DNA of 64,000 nucleotides from RFTU01 sp049423145 (lineage in GTDB: Bacteria > Pseudomonadota > Gammaproteobacteria > Burkholderiales > Burkholderiaceae_C), in the NCBI GenBank assembly GCA_049423145.1, contig JBMSQF010000002.1:1-64000 (forward strand). The letters are read 5' to 3'. This document shows, piece after piece, positions 7,940 through 16,505 of the stretch (its first letter is position 1; every line of letters begins with the position of its first letter). The notes under the pieces were generated by a model. The model had not been told where the DNA came from. It saw nothing but the letters and a program-made list of their open reading frames with translations, and ran no database searches. The position numbers and the translations under genes were made by a program.

Positions 7940-9886
7940 ATGGTGTCGATTCATGGATCTGAGAGTGCCCAACCGACCGCCATGAACATGTTTTTCCGCT
8001 GCATATTGCTGCTTGGCGCCTGCGCCTTGTCCCTGGCCGGATGTGGCGGTGGGGGATCGGGCTCCTGTTCCAGTGCGGCGTTGGGCTCTCTCGGATCCCT
8101 GGCTTGCTCGAATGCGGGGAGTTCCAACCAGTCACCGGTGGCTCTGATCACCGTGCCGACCAGTGCCCCAGTCGGCTCACCCGTGGTCTTGGATGGCTCG
8201 GGAAGCCGGGATCCGGACGGCCAAACCCTGTCTTTTCGTTGGGAACTGGTCACGCGGCCCGTTGGCAGCGCCGCAGCACTCAACGATGGGGCGTTGGCTC
8301 GGCCCTCCTTCGTACCCGACATCCAGGGCAGTTATACCGTGCGCCTGATTGTCAGCGACGGTAAGGCAGACAGCGCACCCGCGACGGCGATGGTGACCGT
8401 GTCCCGCGCGAACCAAGCCCCCCTGGCGAAGGCTGGCGAGGACGTTACAGCCGTCAATGGCGTGGAAGTGGTTCTCAACGGGACGGGAAGCTCGGACGCC
8501 GACGGCGACCTCATCACCTACCTGTGGACCCTGGCCACGCGTCCGGCTGGAAGCTTAGCCTCCCTGACAGGCGGCAATTCCCCGCGGCCGTCTTTCACGC
8601 CAGATGTCAGCGGCAACTATGTGTTCTCCCTGGTCGTCCGCGATGGCGCTTTGGGCAGTGCGCCGTCCTTCGTGACGGTCACCTCGGGTGCTGCCAATGT
8701 TCCGCCGACCGCGGTGGTATCAGGGCCCAGTTCGGTCGTGCTGGTGGGTACGCGGGTGACGCTGGACGGATCGGCGAGTGTGGATCCGAATGGTGACCTT
8801 TTGCGGTACTCATGGCGCTGGGTCTCTCGACCCTCGGGAAGTGCCGCCGCGCTGGGATTCGCCACCACCGCTCGGCCAGAATTCGTACCGGATCAGCCGG
8901 GTGATTATGTGGTGGGATTGACCGTCAACGATGGTCGCACCAGTAGCGCAGAGCGCACGCTCACCGTCCGCGTAGGACGGATCGCCACGCCATCCGTTTC
9001 GGTGGGGCCCGGACAGTCGGTCCTGGTCGGTTCAACCATTTTGCTGACCGGAACGGGCAGCTCGGCATCGAGCGACATCAATTCCGAATTGTTGGCCTAC
9101 CTTTGGGAGTTGGTCTCTCGCCCAACTCCAATCCCCAGCCCTGCGCCAACCATCACCAATGCCGCAACCAGAAGCGCCCAATTCGTTCCCGATGCGCCAG
9201 GAACCTATGTGTTCCGACTGACTGTTACCGACTCCGTGGGCAGCAAGTCCTCCGCGACCGTCACCGCACAGGTCGCGACCCAAAATGCCCCTCCGATCGC
9301 CAACGCCGGCAGCAACCGCCAAGTCTCAGTGGGCGAGACGGTGATTCTGGACGGTAGCGGGAGTCGAGATGCCAATGGAGATCCTCTCTCTTTCGCTTGG
9401 CAGTTGATTTCCAAGCCGACAGGGACTCCCGCGAGCACCGCCAAGCTCAGCCCAAGTCTGACAGCGGAAGGGACAACCTCCTCCAGTATTGCCGTGGCGC
9501 TCACACCGGATGTACCAGGTACCTATGTTGTCGGGCTTCGTGTGAACGACGGTCTCGTCAGCAGCGAGCTCGCCATGGCTGTGATCACGGCAAAGGCGGT
9601 GAATCAAGCCCCTGTGGCGGTCATCACGGGAACCGCGACCGGTACCGTTGGCTCGGTGATGTCGTTTCATGGGCGTTCCAGTACGGACGAGTCCCCTGAA
9701 CTGTTGACCTATCAGTGGACGCTTGTGATCCGGCCGGCCACCAGCACCCTGGTGATTCAAGACTCCACCCTGTCCTTGGTCACGTTCAAGCCCGATGTGG
9801 CGGGCCAATATGTCCTCCGACTCGTGGTGAACGACGGATTGCTGTCCAGTCAGCCGCAGCAAGTGGTCATCACGGTGACGCCGTAA
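7940..9886 (+). CDS. Surface lipoprotein with six PKD-like repeats
   Basis: Predicted outer-membrane lipoprotein of 648 residues. After a signal peptide ending LSLAGC (Cys35) come Gly/Ser-rich spacers and six Ig-like repeats of about 90-105 residues. Each begins with N-x-x-P and V(V/I)LDGSGSxD, contains a Trp in the middle strand and ends with GxYVxxLxVxDG, the PKD/cadherin-like pattern. Such repeats usually act as stalks or carbohydrate- and protein-binding modules; no enzymatic domain is present. AAGGA lies 7 nt before the ATG at 7940, favouring that start; the ATG at 7982 gives a more ordinary signal peptide but has no ribosome-binding site. Confidence 0.8.
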   Translation: MVSIHGSESAQPTAMNMFFRCILLLGACALSLAGCGGGGSGSCSSAALGSLGSLACSNAGSSNQSPVALITVPTSAPVGSPVVLDGSGSRDPDGQTLSFRWELVTRPVGSAAALNDGALARPSFVPDIQGSYTVRLIVSDGKADSAPATAMVTVSRANQAPLAKAGEDVTAVNGVEVVLNGTGSSDADGDLITYLWTLATRPAGSLASLTGGNSPRPSFTPDVSGNYVFSLVVRDGALGSAPSFVTVTSGAANVPPTAVVSGPSSVVLVGTRVTLDGSASVDPNGDLLRYSWRWVSRPSGSAAALGFATTARPEFVPDQPGDYVVGLTVNDGRTSSAERTLTVRVGRIATPSVSVGPGQSVLVGSTILLTGTGSSASSDINSELLAYLWELVSRPTPIPSPAPTITNAATRSAQFVPDAPGTYVFRLTVTDSVGSKSSATVTAQVATQNAPPIANAGSNRQVSVGETVILDGSGSRDANGDPLSFAWQLISKPTGTPASTAKLSPSLTAEGTTSSSIAVALTPDVPGTYVVGLRVNDGLVSSELAMAVITAKAVNQAPVAVITGTATGTVGSVMSFHGRSSTDESPELLTYQWTLVIRPATSTLVIQDSTLSLVTFKPDVAGQYVLRLVVNDGLLSSQPQQVVITVTP

Positions 9887-9896
9887 CAGTTGACCC

Positions 9897-9927
9897 AGGA
9901 GGCTCTCTTGCAACGAGAGATCCTCCT
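9897..9927. terminator. Hairpin after the PKD-like gene, possible terminator
   Basis: AGGAGG and CCTCCT form the outer arms, then one C/T mismatch, then a further 7 pairs (one G-T) around a CAA loop, starting 11 nt after the stop codon. There is no T-run, so intrinsic termination is uncertain. A 14-bp palindrome, CACTTCGAGAAGTG (9929-9942), follows directly. Confidence 0.4.
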
Positions 9928-9980
9928 ACACTTCGAGAAGTGGATGGACGGCGTGCGGCGAATTCCGCTGTGCCCGGAGC

Positions 9981-10067
9981 GCCGGCGTGGCGAAATCGGT
10001 AGACGCAAGGGACTTAAAATCCCTGCTACGCAAGTGGGTGCGGGTTCGAGTCCCGCCGCCGGTACCA
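9981..10067 (+). tRNA. tRNA-Leu (anticodon UAA)
   Basis: An 87-nt class II tRNA with encoded CCA. Acceptor stem GCCGGCG pairs with CGCCGGT (terminal G-U, as in other bacterial tRNA-Leu UAA). The anticodon stem AGGGA/TCCCT encloses loop CTTAAAA with anticodon TAA at 10015-10017. A long variable arm follows, then the T-loop GGTTCGAGTC. It lies between two lipoprotein genes in the accessory part of the window. Confidence 0.97.
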
Positions 10068-10146
10068 AAACGTCAAGATTCACCGATTCGTTCCGATCCT
10101 CCAGCATCAAGCTTGGAAGTGGGTCCGGCAAGGGCCCTGCGTAACG

Positions 10147-12270
10147 ATGAATGGGTGGCCCTACAGTTTGAGATCCTTGGCGACGCTGGCAGCCCTACTC
10201 ATCGCGGGTTGTGGCGGTGGGGGGAGTGGCGAGCCGAGTTTTTCCATCGGCGGCACGGTGGTTGGCTTGGGATCGGGCCGCCAGGTGGTCCTGCTCAGCG
10301 GAGCCGGCACGCAGACCACACTCTCGGCCAATGGGAATTTTCGTTTCCCTGATGCCTTGCCACTGGGTTCTCGGTACAACCTGAGCGTGCAGCAGCAGCC
10401 CCTGAACCAGACCTGTACGGTCAGCAACGGTTCGGACACGGTCGGCATCAAAGCCAATGTCAGCAACATCACGGTGGTGTGTGCCGACAATGCAGCCACA
10501 TTGGGCGGCACCTTGAGCGGCCTGCCCGCCGGCACCACGCTGACCATTGCGAGCACACCCCAATCCAGTCTGGTCCTGAATGCCAATGGTCCCTATGTGC
10601 TGTCGCCACGGCCAGCCTCGGGCGTTGCCTACACGGTGACGATTGCCACGCAGCCCGTCGGCGCGCAGTGTGTGGTGGCCAATGGCTCCGGCACAGCCGG
10701 CAATACGCCGGTGAGCAACATCGACATCCAGTGCAGCCGCGGAAGTGTTTCGGTCGGTGGCGAATTGACGGGCCTTGTTCTGGGCCAGCAAGTGCAGCTC
10801 AAGCTCACATCCAGCGGGGTCGCTCCGGCCACACTCAGTCTGAACCTCAATGGATCGTTCAGTTTCACGGCGCCGATCACCTTCGGCGGCGACTACCAGG
10901 TGAGTGTGGATACACAACCCGCGGGGCAGACCTGCACGCTGACCAACGCGTCGGGCACCATGGCAACGGCACCCGTGAACAATGTGCGCGTGGCCTGCGC
11001 AACCAGCCGTCATGTGCTGGGGGGCAGTGTGACCGGCTTGATGACGGTCGCGGGCGGTCAGCCCTTGATGCTCCGAAATGGCAACGATTCCATCGCTTTG
11101 AACGCGAACGGCCCATTCCAGTTCCCGAGCCTGTTGGCTGACGGTGCGACTTATTCGGTCACGATCGCCGGCCAGCCCACTGGGCAGACCTGTAGCCTGG
11201 TCAATGATTCGGGCAGCGCCGTCACAGGCCCCGTCAGCAGCGTGTTGGCGCAGTGCTTGTCCTTCGTCTGGCGCTCCCGACTGCTGGCCGGTTCGGGCGT
11301 TGCCGGTTCGATCGATGGGGTGGGTCCGGCTGCCCGTTTCTCGGGTCCCTCGGGTGTGGCGATCGGTCCGCAGGGGGACATCGTCGTTGCAGATTTCAGT
11401 GCATCGCGGATCCGCGCGGTTGCCATGCCACTGGCCGCGGTGACGACGCTGGCTGGATCTGCCGCCCCAGGCCTCGTCAACAGCGTGGTGCCGCTGACGG
11501 CATCGTTCCGTGCGCCGGCAGGTCTGGCGGTCAACCGCGCAGGGGATGTTTTTGTGGCGGACTCCGGCAATCATGTGATCCGCCGTATTGCGGCCGGAAC
11601 GGGGGAGGTCACCACCTTCGCGGGTGATGGCGTGGCCGGTCACGCCAACGGGACGGGTACGCTGGCTCGCTTCAACGGGCCCCGTGGTTTGGCAATCGAT
11701 GGGTCAGACAATCTGTACGTGGCCGACACCGGCAACCACAGCATTCGCAAGATCACGCCGACTGGTGTGGTGACCGTGCTGGCGGGCACACCGGGATCAC
11801 CCGGGCGGGCAGACGGCGCGGCAGCCGCCGCGAAGTTCAGCGGTCCGGTGGGGATCGCGGTCAATCTGCAAGGGGTGGTCTTTGTGGCCGATACGCAGAA
11901 CCACCAGATTCGTGCGGTGACGCTGGCTGGCCAGGTGGAGACCGTGGCGGGATCCGGTCAGAACGGGCTGCGGGATGGCACGGGCAGCCAGGCGCAGTTT
12001 TCCTTGCCCCTCGGTTTGGCGGTTGATGCGCAGTCGACTTTGTTCGTGGCGGACTCGGGCAACCATGCCTTGCGTCAGGTGCCGCTGGTGGGGACCCTGG
12101 GCACCGTCTTGACCATTGCCGGCAATGGCGTTGCGGGTTACCGTGAAGGGGTCGCCGCTGCCGTCGCCATGGACCAACCCACGGCTGTGGTGGTGGACTC
12201 TGCGGGCAACCTGCTGTTCACCGAGGGTGGTGGGCAGCGACTTCGCAGCTTGTACCGTTCGCCAAACTGA
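10147..12270 (+). CDS. Lipoprotein with four beta-sandwich repeats and an NHL-repeat propeller
   Basis: Predicted exported lipoprotein of 707 residues with signal LIAGC (Cys22) and a Gly/Ser linker very like that of the preceding PKD-like lipoprotein. Residues about 35-375 hold four repeats of about 85 residues, each with GGTxxGL, LNANGxFxF and QPxxQxCxVxN(G/A)SG and ending in a Cys-containing strand. Residues about 385-700 hold five NHL repeats (GVAV...VxVADxxNHxIR), which fold as a beta-propeller. The architecture suggests surface binding rather than catalysis; the ligand is unknown. No good Shine-Dalgarno is visible before the ATG. Confidence 0.78.
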   Translation: MNGWPYSLRSLATLAALLIAGCGGGGSGEPSFSIGGTVVGLGSGRQVVLLSGAGTQTTLSANGNFRFPDALPLGSRYNLSVQQQPLNQTCTVSNGSDTVGIKANVSNITVVCADNAATLGGTLSGLPAGTTLTIASTPQSSLVLNANGPYVLSPRPASGVAYTVTIATQPVGAQCVVANGSGTAGNTPVSNIDIQCSRGSVSVGGELTGLVLGQQVQLKLTSSGVAPATLSLNLNGSFSFTAPITFGGDYQVSVDTQPAGQTCTLTNASGTMATAPVNNVRVACATSRHVLGGSVTGLMTVAGGQPLMLRNGNDSIALNANGPFQFPSLLADGATYSVTIAGQPTGQTCSLVNDSGSAVTGPVSSVLAQCLSFVWRSRLLAGSGVAGSIDGVGPAARFSGPSGVAIGPQGDIVVADFSASRIRAVAMPLAAVTTLAGSAAPGLVNSVVPLTASFRAPAGLAVNRAGDVFVADSGNHVIRRIAAGTGEVTTFAGDGVAGHANGTGTLARFNGPRGLAIDGSDNLYVADTGNHSIRKITPTGVVTVLAGTPGSPGRADGAAAAAKFSGPVGIAVNLQGVVFVADTQNHQIRAVTLAGQVETVAGSGQNGLRDGTGSQAQFSLPLGLAVDAQSTLFVADSGNHALRQVPLVGTLGTVLTIAGNGVAGYREGVAAAVAMDQPTAVVVDSAGNLLFTEGGGQRLRSLYRSPN

Positions 12271-12370
12271 CCCTGATCGCGACCTTGGCGTGATTCGGGT
12301 CGCCGGAAGACGGCTGCCACCATCGCTTGCCAATCGTGCATCATGCGGGTTCCACGAACCCCTCGTCCGC

Positions 12371-13705
12371 ATGAGCACACAGCCCTGGATTTCGAGCAAT
12401 GCCCTGCAACCCGGCGTTCGCCGGCGTGAGGTCTGGGCGTGGGCGATGTACGACTTCGCCAACTCCGGCTTCACCACGGTCGTCATCACCGCTGTCTTCA
12501 ACGCTTACTTTGTCGGCGTGGTGGCGCAAGGTGCCGATTGGGGAACCTTGGCCTGGACCTTGACGCTGGGCGTTTCCAGTGCCCTGGTGATGTTCACCAT
12601 GCCGGCCATCGGCGCGCGCGCGGATGCGAAGCGCTCGAAGAAGTCCTGGCTGTTCGGCGCCACCGTCGGTTGCGTGGCGGGAACCTTGGTGCTCGCCCTT
12701 TGCGGGCCCGGCGACCTCGCCTTGGCCGTGGTGGCGGTGGTGCTGGCGAACATGTGCTTCTCCTGGGGCGAATCGCTCATCGCGGCCTTTCTCCCCGAGT
12801 TGGCGCGCCCCGAGGCGCTGGGCCGTGTCTCGGGTTGGGGATGGAGCTTGGGCTATGTGGGCGGCATGCTGGCCCTGGGTTTGAGTCTGGGCTACGTGTT
12901 GTGGGCCCAGGCGCAGGGCCTGCCGGCCACGCACTTCGTACCCGTGACCCTGGTGATCACGGCTGCGGTGTATGCCGCGGCGGCCACCGCCACCTTCCTG
13001 TTTCTGCGTGAGCGGGGTGGATCGACTCCCGCGACGGAGCAGGCCCTGGGGGCGTCGCCCACGAGTCCGGGCGAATCGGCCTTGCAGCGCCTGCGCCGCA
13101 CCGCCTCAGAAGTCCGGCAGGCGCGGGAGCACCGTGGTTTCCTTTGGTTGATGGCTTGTGCCTGTGCCTACCAGGCCGGCATCTCGGTGGTGATCGCCTT
13201 GGCTGCCGTCTACGCGGAGCAGGCGATGGGTTTTCAACAGACGGAGACGATGGCCCTCATCTTCCTGGTCAACATTGCCGCCGCCGCCGGTGCCTTCGTC
13301 TTTGGCTATTTTCAGGACCGAACCGGACACCGCCGGGCCCTGGCCTGGACCTTGTGGGGCTGGATCGGCATGACGGTCCTGGCCGTGGCTGCCCAAGGGC
13401 CGGCCCTGTTCTGGGTGGCGGCTGTGCTGGCGGGCCTCTGCATGGGGTCCAGTCAGTCAGCGGGTCGCGCCATGGCGGGGCTCTTGGCGCCGCCGGACCG
13501 CGCAGCTGAATTCTTTGGTCTTTGGACCTTCGCCACCCGATTGGCGGCCATCGTGGGGCCCATCACCTACGGGCTCGTCACCTGGCTGACAGCCGGCAAC
13601 CACCGCTTGGCCATTCTCAGCACGGGCCTGTTCTTCGTCATCGGTCTTGCGCTGCTGCGTCGGGTGCAGTTGCCGGCGCAAGGACATCCAGTTTCGACAC
13701 CCTGA
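12371..13705 (+). CDS. MFS transporter of the UMF1/Atg22-like family
   Basis: Integral membrane protein of 444 residues with about twelve hydrophobic segments. WAWAMYDFANSGFTTVVIT near the N-terminus is the hallmark of the UMF1 family, and the typical 2-3 loop GARADAKRSKKSWL follows the second helix. Substrate unknown; Atg22 relatives export amino acids. The start is the ATG at 12371, placed directly before the conserved N-terminus. The last 68 nt overlap the 3' end of the convergent murI gene. Confidence 0.82.
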   Translation: MSTQPWISSNALQPGVRRREVWAWAMYDFANSGFTTVVITAVFNAYFVGVVAQGADWGTLAWTLTLGVSSALVMFTMPAIGARADAKRSKKSWLFGATVGCVAGTLVLALCGPGDLALAVVAVVLANMCFSWGESLIAAFLPELARPEALGRVSGWGWSLGYVGGMLALGLSLGYVLWAQAQGLPATHFVPVTLVITAAVYAAAATATFLFLRERGGSTPATEQALGASPTSPGESALQRLRRTASEVRQAREHRGFLWLMACACAYQAGISVVIALAAVYAEQAMGFQQTETMALIFLVNIAAAAGAFVFGYFQDRTGHRRALAWTLWGWIGMTVLAVAAQGPALFWVAAVLAGLCMGSSQSAGRAMAGLLAPPDRAAEFFGLWTFATRLAAIVGPITYGLVTWLTAGNHRLAILSTGLFFVIGLALLRRVQLPAQGHPVSTP

Positions 13706-14537
13706 TTCTCCAGCCCAACCAGTGCTCCGCGAAGGACGCCAAGCCCTCGGGGGGGCCGCTGGTCCAGAACTCGTCGCCCCGGGGGGTGTCCGCCATCGGT
13801 GTCGACAGCCCCGGTGCCTGGGACTTCATCAGTTGGGCCGTGTGGCGGGCAACCGCCTCGGCGGTGTCCACGATGCGCACGCCCGGCCCCATGGCCGCCT
13901 CGATCCACGGCCTGGCGAAGGGGTAGTGGGTACAGCCCAAGACGACGGTGTCCACCTGTGCCCGTTTCAGGGGCGCCGTGTGCAGCGCCACCAGGCGTGC
14001 GATTTCATCGGCGGCGCCGCGCTCGATGGCCATCGCCAGGCCGGTGCAGGCCTGGGCCAGGACCTGAGCGCCAAGGCCATGTTCGGTCAGCAGTCGCGCA
14101 TAGCGGGGGCTGCGCAGGGTCGCCGTCGTGGCCATCACGCCGATTCGCCCGGTGGGTGACTGCAGGACCGCCGGCTTGACGCCGGGCTCGATGCCCACGA
14201 TGGGCCATTGCGGGTAGCGGGCACGCAATGCAGCGGCCGCCGCCGCGGTCGCGCTGTTGCATGCCAGCACCAGCATCGCGGCACCCCGAGAACGCAGAAA
14301 TGCAGCCAGAGCGGCGCATCGGGTTTGTAGCCAATCATCGCTGCGTTCGCCATAGGGGGCGTATCCGCTGTCGGCCACGTAAATGAACCGCGTCCCGGGC
14401 ATGGCCGCCCTCAGCGCGGGGAGCACAGAGAGTCCACCCGCGCCGGAGTCCAATACCCCTACCACGCGGGAATCGGCCGATTCGGGGGGCTCGGTGACGG
14501 CCTTCTGAGAGGCGGGGTCCGGGGGAGGCGAGGGCAT
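13638..14537 (-). CDS. murI: Glutamate racemase
   Basis: Interconverts L- and D-glutamate for peptidoglycan synthesis in the cytoplasm. The 299-residue protein shows GVLDSGAGGLSVLPAL, the first catalytic Cys in LACNSATAAAA and the second in LGCTHYPFARP, the two-base pair of the cofactor-independent racemases. The start at 14537 is preferred over one 20 codons upstream because the upstream part would run through the operator-like palindrome at 14552-14563. It ends inside the transporter gene on the other strand. Confidence 0.92.
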   Translation of the reverse strand: MPSPPPDPASQKAVTEPPESADSRVVGVLDSGAGGLSVLPALRAAMPGTRFIYVADSGYAPYGERSDDWLQTRCAALAAFLRSRGAAMLVLACNSATAAAAAALRARYPQWPIVGIEPGVKPAVLQSPTGRIGVMATTATLRSPRYARLLTEHGLGAQVLAQACTGLAMAIERGAADEIARLVALHTAPLKRAQVDTVVLGCTHYPFARPWIEAAMGPGVRIVDTAEAVARHTAQLMKSQAPGLSTPMADTPRGDEFWTSGPPEGLASFAEHWLGWRIRVSKLDVLAPATAPDAAAQDR

Positions 14538-14551
14538 CTTGTGCAAAAATA

Positions 14552-14563
14552 GAACGACCGTTC
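14552..14563. promoter_or_regulatory. Possible TetR-type operator between murI and etfB
   Basis: GAACG-AC-CGTTC is a perfect 5-2-5 inverted repeat in the 127-bp divergent gap. GAACG/CGTTC palindromes are typical operators of TetR-family regulators of fatty-acid and branched-chain amino-acid degradation in beta-proteobacteria, whose regulons often include etfBA. A TAGAAT -10-like box at 14618-14623 could serve etfB. No candidate regulator gene lies in the window. Confidence 0.4.
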
Positions 14564-14664
14564 GATTTTGGGCCTGGCCCACGGGGCGCACTGTCACCTG
14601 CGTGCAAGGGTGACCCCTAGAATTCTCGAATCGATTACATCATTTTCAAGCTGAGGAGCGCCTC

Positions 14665-15417
14665 ATGAAGGTTCTGGTCCCAGTCAAGCGGGTCGTCGAC
14701 TACAACGTGAAAGTCCGGGTCAAGTCCGACGGGACCGGCGTGGACATCGCCAACGTCAAGATGAGCATGAATCCCTTCGACGAGATCGCGGTTGAAGAAG
14801 CGGTTCGGCTCAAGGAGAAGGGCGTGGTCAGCGAGGTGATCGCGGTGTCGTGCGGCGTGGCGCAGTGCCAGGAAACGTTGCGCACAGCCATGGCCATTGG
14901 TGCGGACCGTGGCATCCTGGTGGAAACCGATGTCGAACTGCAACCCTTGGCCGTGGCCAAGTTGCTCAAGGCCCTGGTGGACAAGGAACAACCCCAGTTG
15001 GTGATCCTGGGCAAGCAGGCCATCGACGACGACTGCAACCAGACCGGCCAGATGCTGGCAGCGCTGGCGGGCATGCCGCAAGCCACCTTTGCGTCCAAGG
15101 TGGAAGTGGCCGACGGAAAGGCCACGGTCACCCGCGAAGTGGACGGCGGCCTCGAAACCTTGAGCGTGTCGCTGCCGGCGGTCGTCACCACCGACCTGCG
15201 CTTGAACGAGCCGCGCTACGTCACCCTGCCCAACATCATGAAGGCCAAGAAGAAGACTCTGGACGTGGTCAAGCCTGCGGACCTCGGCGTGGATGTCACG
15301 CCGCGCATCACCACGCTGAGGGTGTCCGAGCCGCCCAAGCGCAGCGCCGGCATCAAGGTGCCTGATGTGGCCACGCTGGTGGGCAAGCTCAAGAATGACG
15401 CCAAGGTGATCGGCTGA
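14665..15417 (+). CDS. etfB: Electron transfer flavoprotein, beta subunit
   Basis: Small subunit of the ETF heterodimer, which carries electrons from acyl-CoA and other dehydrogenases to ETF-ubiquinone oxidoreductase. The 250-residue product begins MKVLVPVKRVVDYNVKVRVK and has MSMNPFDEIAVEEA and the AMP-binding-region GKQAIDDDCNQTGQMLA (about 112-128), all standard for EtfB. A GAGGAG element lies ahead of the ATG. Next gene is etfA, 41 bp downstream, in the same operon. Confidence 0.96.
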   Translation: MKVLVPVKRVVDYNVKVRVKSDGTGVDIANVKMSMNPFDEIAVEEAVRLKEKGVVSEVIAVSCGVAQCQETLRTAMAIGADRGILVETDVELQPLAVAKLLKALVDKEQPQLVILGKQAIDDDCNQTGQMLAALAGMPQATFASKVEVADGKATVTREVDGGLETLSVSLPAVVTTDLRLNEPRYVTLPNIMKAKKKTLDVVKPADLGVDVTPRITTLRVSEPPKRSAGIKVPDVATLVGKLKNDAKVIG

Positions 15418-15458
15418 TTCGGCCGGCACCCAAAGACTGAATGCAGGAATGACCGACC

Positions 15459-16391
15459 ATGACCACCCTCGTCATCGCTGAACACGATCAAGGCTCCCTC
15501 AAGGGCGCCACCCTCAACACGATCACGGCAGCTGCGGCCTGCGGTGGTGACGTCCACGTGCTGGTGGCGGGCCACCATGCCGCTGGCGCGGCACAGCAGG
15601 CTGCCCAGGTGGCCGGCGTGGCCAAGGTGCTGCACGCCGACGACGCCGCATTGGCGCATCAGCTCGCCGAGAACATGGCGGCCCTCGTGGTGTCCATCGC
15701 GCGCCAGTACAGTCACGTGCTGTTTCCGGCCACCGCCAATGGCAAGAATGCGGCGCCGCGCGTGGCGGCGCTGCTCGACGTGGCGCAGATCAGCGACATC
15801 ACCAAGGTTGTCGCGGCCGACACCTTTGAGCGGCCCATCTATGCGGGTAATGCCATCGCCACCGTGCAGTCGGCCGACGCGATCAAGGTGATCACCGTTC
15901 GCACCACCGGCTTCGATGCGGCGGCTGCCTCGGGCGGCGCAGCCGTGGTGGAGGCTCTGGGCGGCGCCACCGACAGCGGCAAGAGCGCCTATGTGGGCAG
16001 TGAATTGGCCAAGAGCGACCGGCCCGAGCTCACCGCCGCCAAAGTCATCGTCTCGGGTGGCCGGGCACTGGGCTCCTCCGAGAAATTCAACGAGGTGCTC
16101 ACCCCGCTGGCCGACAAGCTCGGGGCCGCCCTGGGTGCCAGCCGTGCCGCAGTGGATGCTGGCTATGCGCCCAACGACTGGCAGGTGGGGCAGACCGGCA
16201 AGATCGTCGCGCCGCAGCTCTATGTGGCCTGTGGCATCAGCGGTGCCATCCAGCACCTGGCCGGCATGAAGGACTCCAAGGTGATCGTGGCCATCAACAA
16301 GGATCCCGAGGCCCCGATCTTCAGCGTCGCAGACTTTGGTCTGGAGGCGGATCTCTTCGCCGCGGTGCCGGAGTTGGTCCAGTCGCTCTGA
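15459..16391 (+). CDS. etfA: Electron transfer flavoprotein, alpha subunit
   Basis: Large ETF subunit that holds the redox FAD. The 310-residue protein has the normal length; the FAD-binding C-terminal domain contains VSGGRALGS (198-206), QVGQTGK (242-248) and ACGISGAIQH, followed by INKDPEAPIF, as in all EtfA proteins. A strong intrinsic terminator sits 12 nt after the stop, so etfBA ends here. Confidence 0.96.
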   Translation: MTTLVIAEHDQGSLKGATLNTITAAAACGGDVHVLVAGHHAAGAAQQAAQVAGVAKVLHADDAALAHQLAENMAALVVSIARQYSHVLFPATANGKNAAPRVAALLDVAQISDITKVVAADTFERPIYAGNAIATVQSADAIKVITVRTTGFDAAAASGGAAVVEALGGATDSGKSAYVGSELAKSDRPELTAAKVIVSGGRALGSSEKFNEVLTPLADKLGAALGASRAAVDAGYAPNDWQVGQTGKIVAPQLYVACGISGAIQHLAGMKDSKVIVAINKDPEAPIFSVADFGLEADLFAAVPELVQSL

Positions 16392-16402
16392 CCACCACAT
16401 GC

Positions 16403-16435
16403 AAAGGGGCGCATTCCAAGCGCCCCTTTCTTCTT
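16403..16435 (+). terminator. Intrinsic terminator after etfBA
   Basis: AAAGGGGCGC (16403-16412) pairs perfectly with GCGCCCCTTT (16420-16429) around a 7-nt loop and runs into TTTCTTCTT. A textbook rho-independent terminator. Confidence 0.93.
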
Positions 16436-16505
16436 GGAAGTGACCTGCGCATCGCGGACAACCCACCAGCACCCGAATCGAACATCACACGAACGAGGAC
16501 TCACC

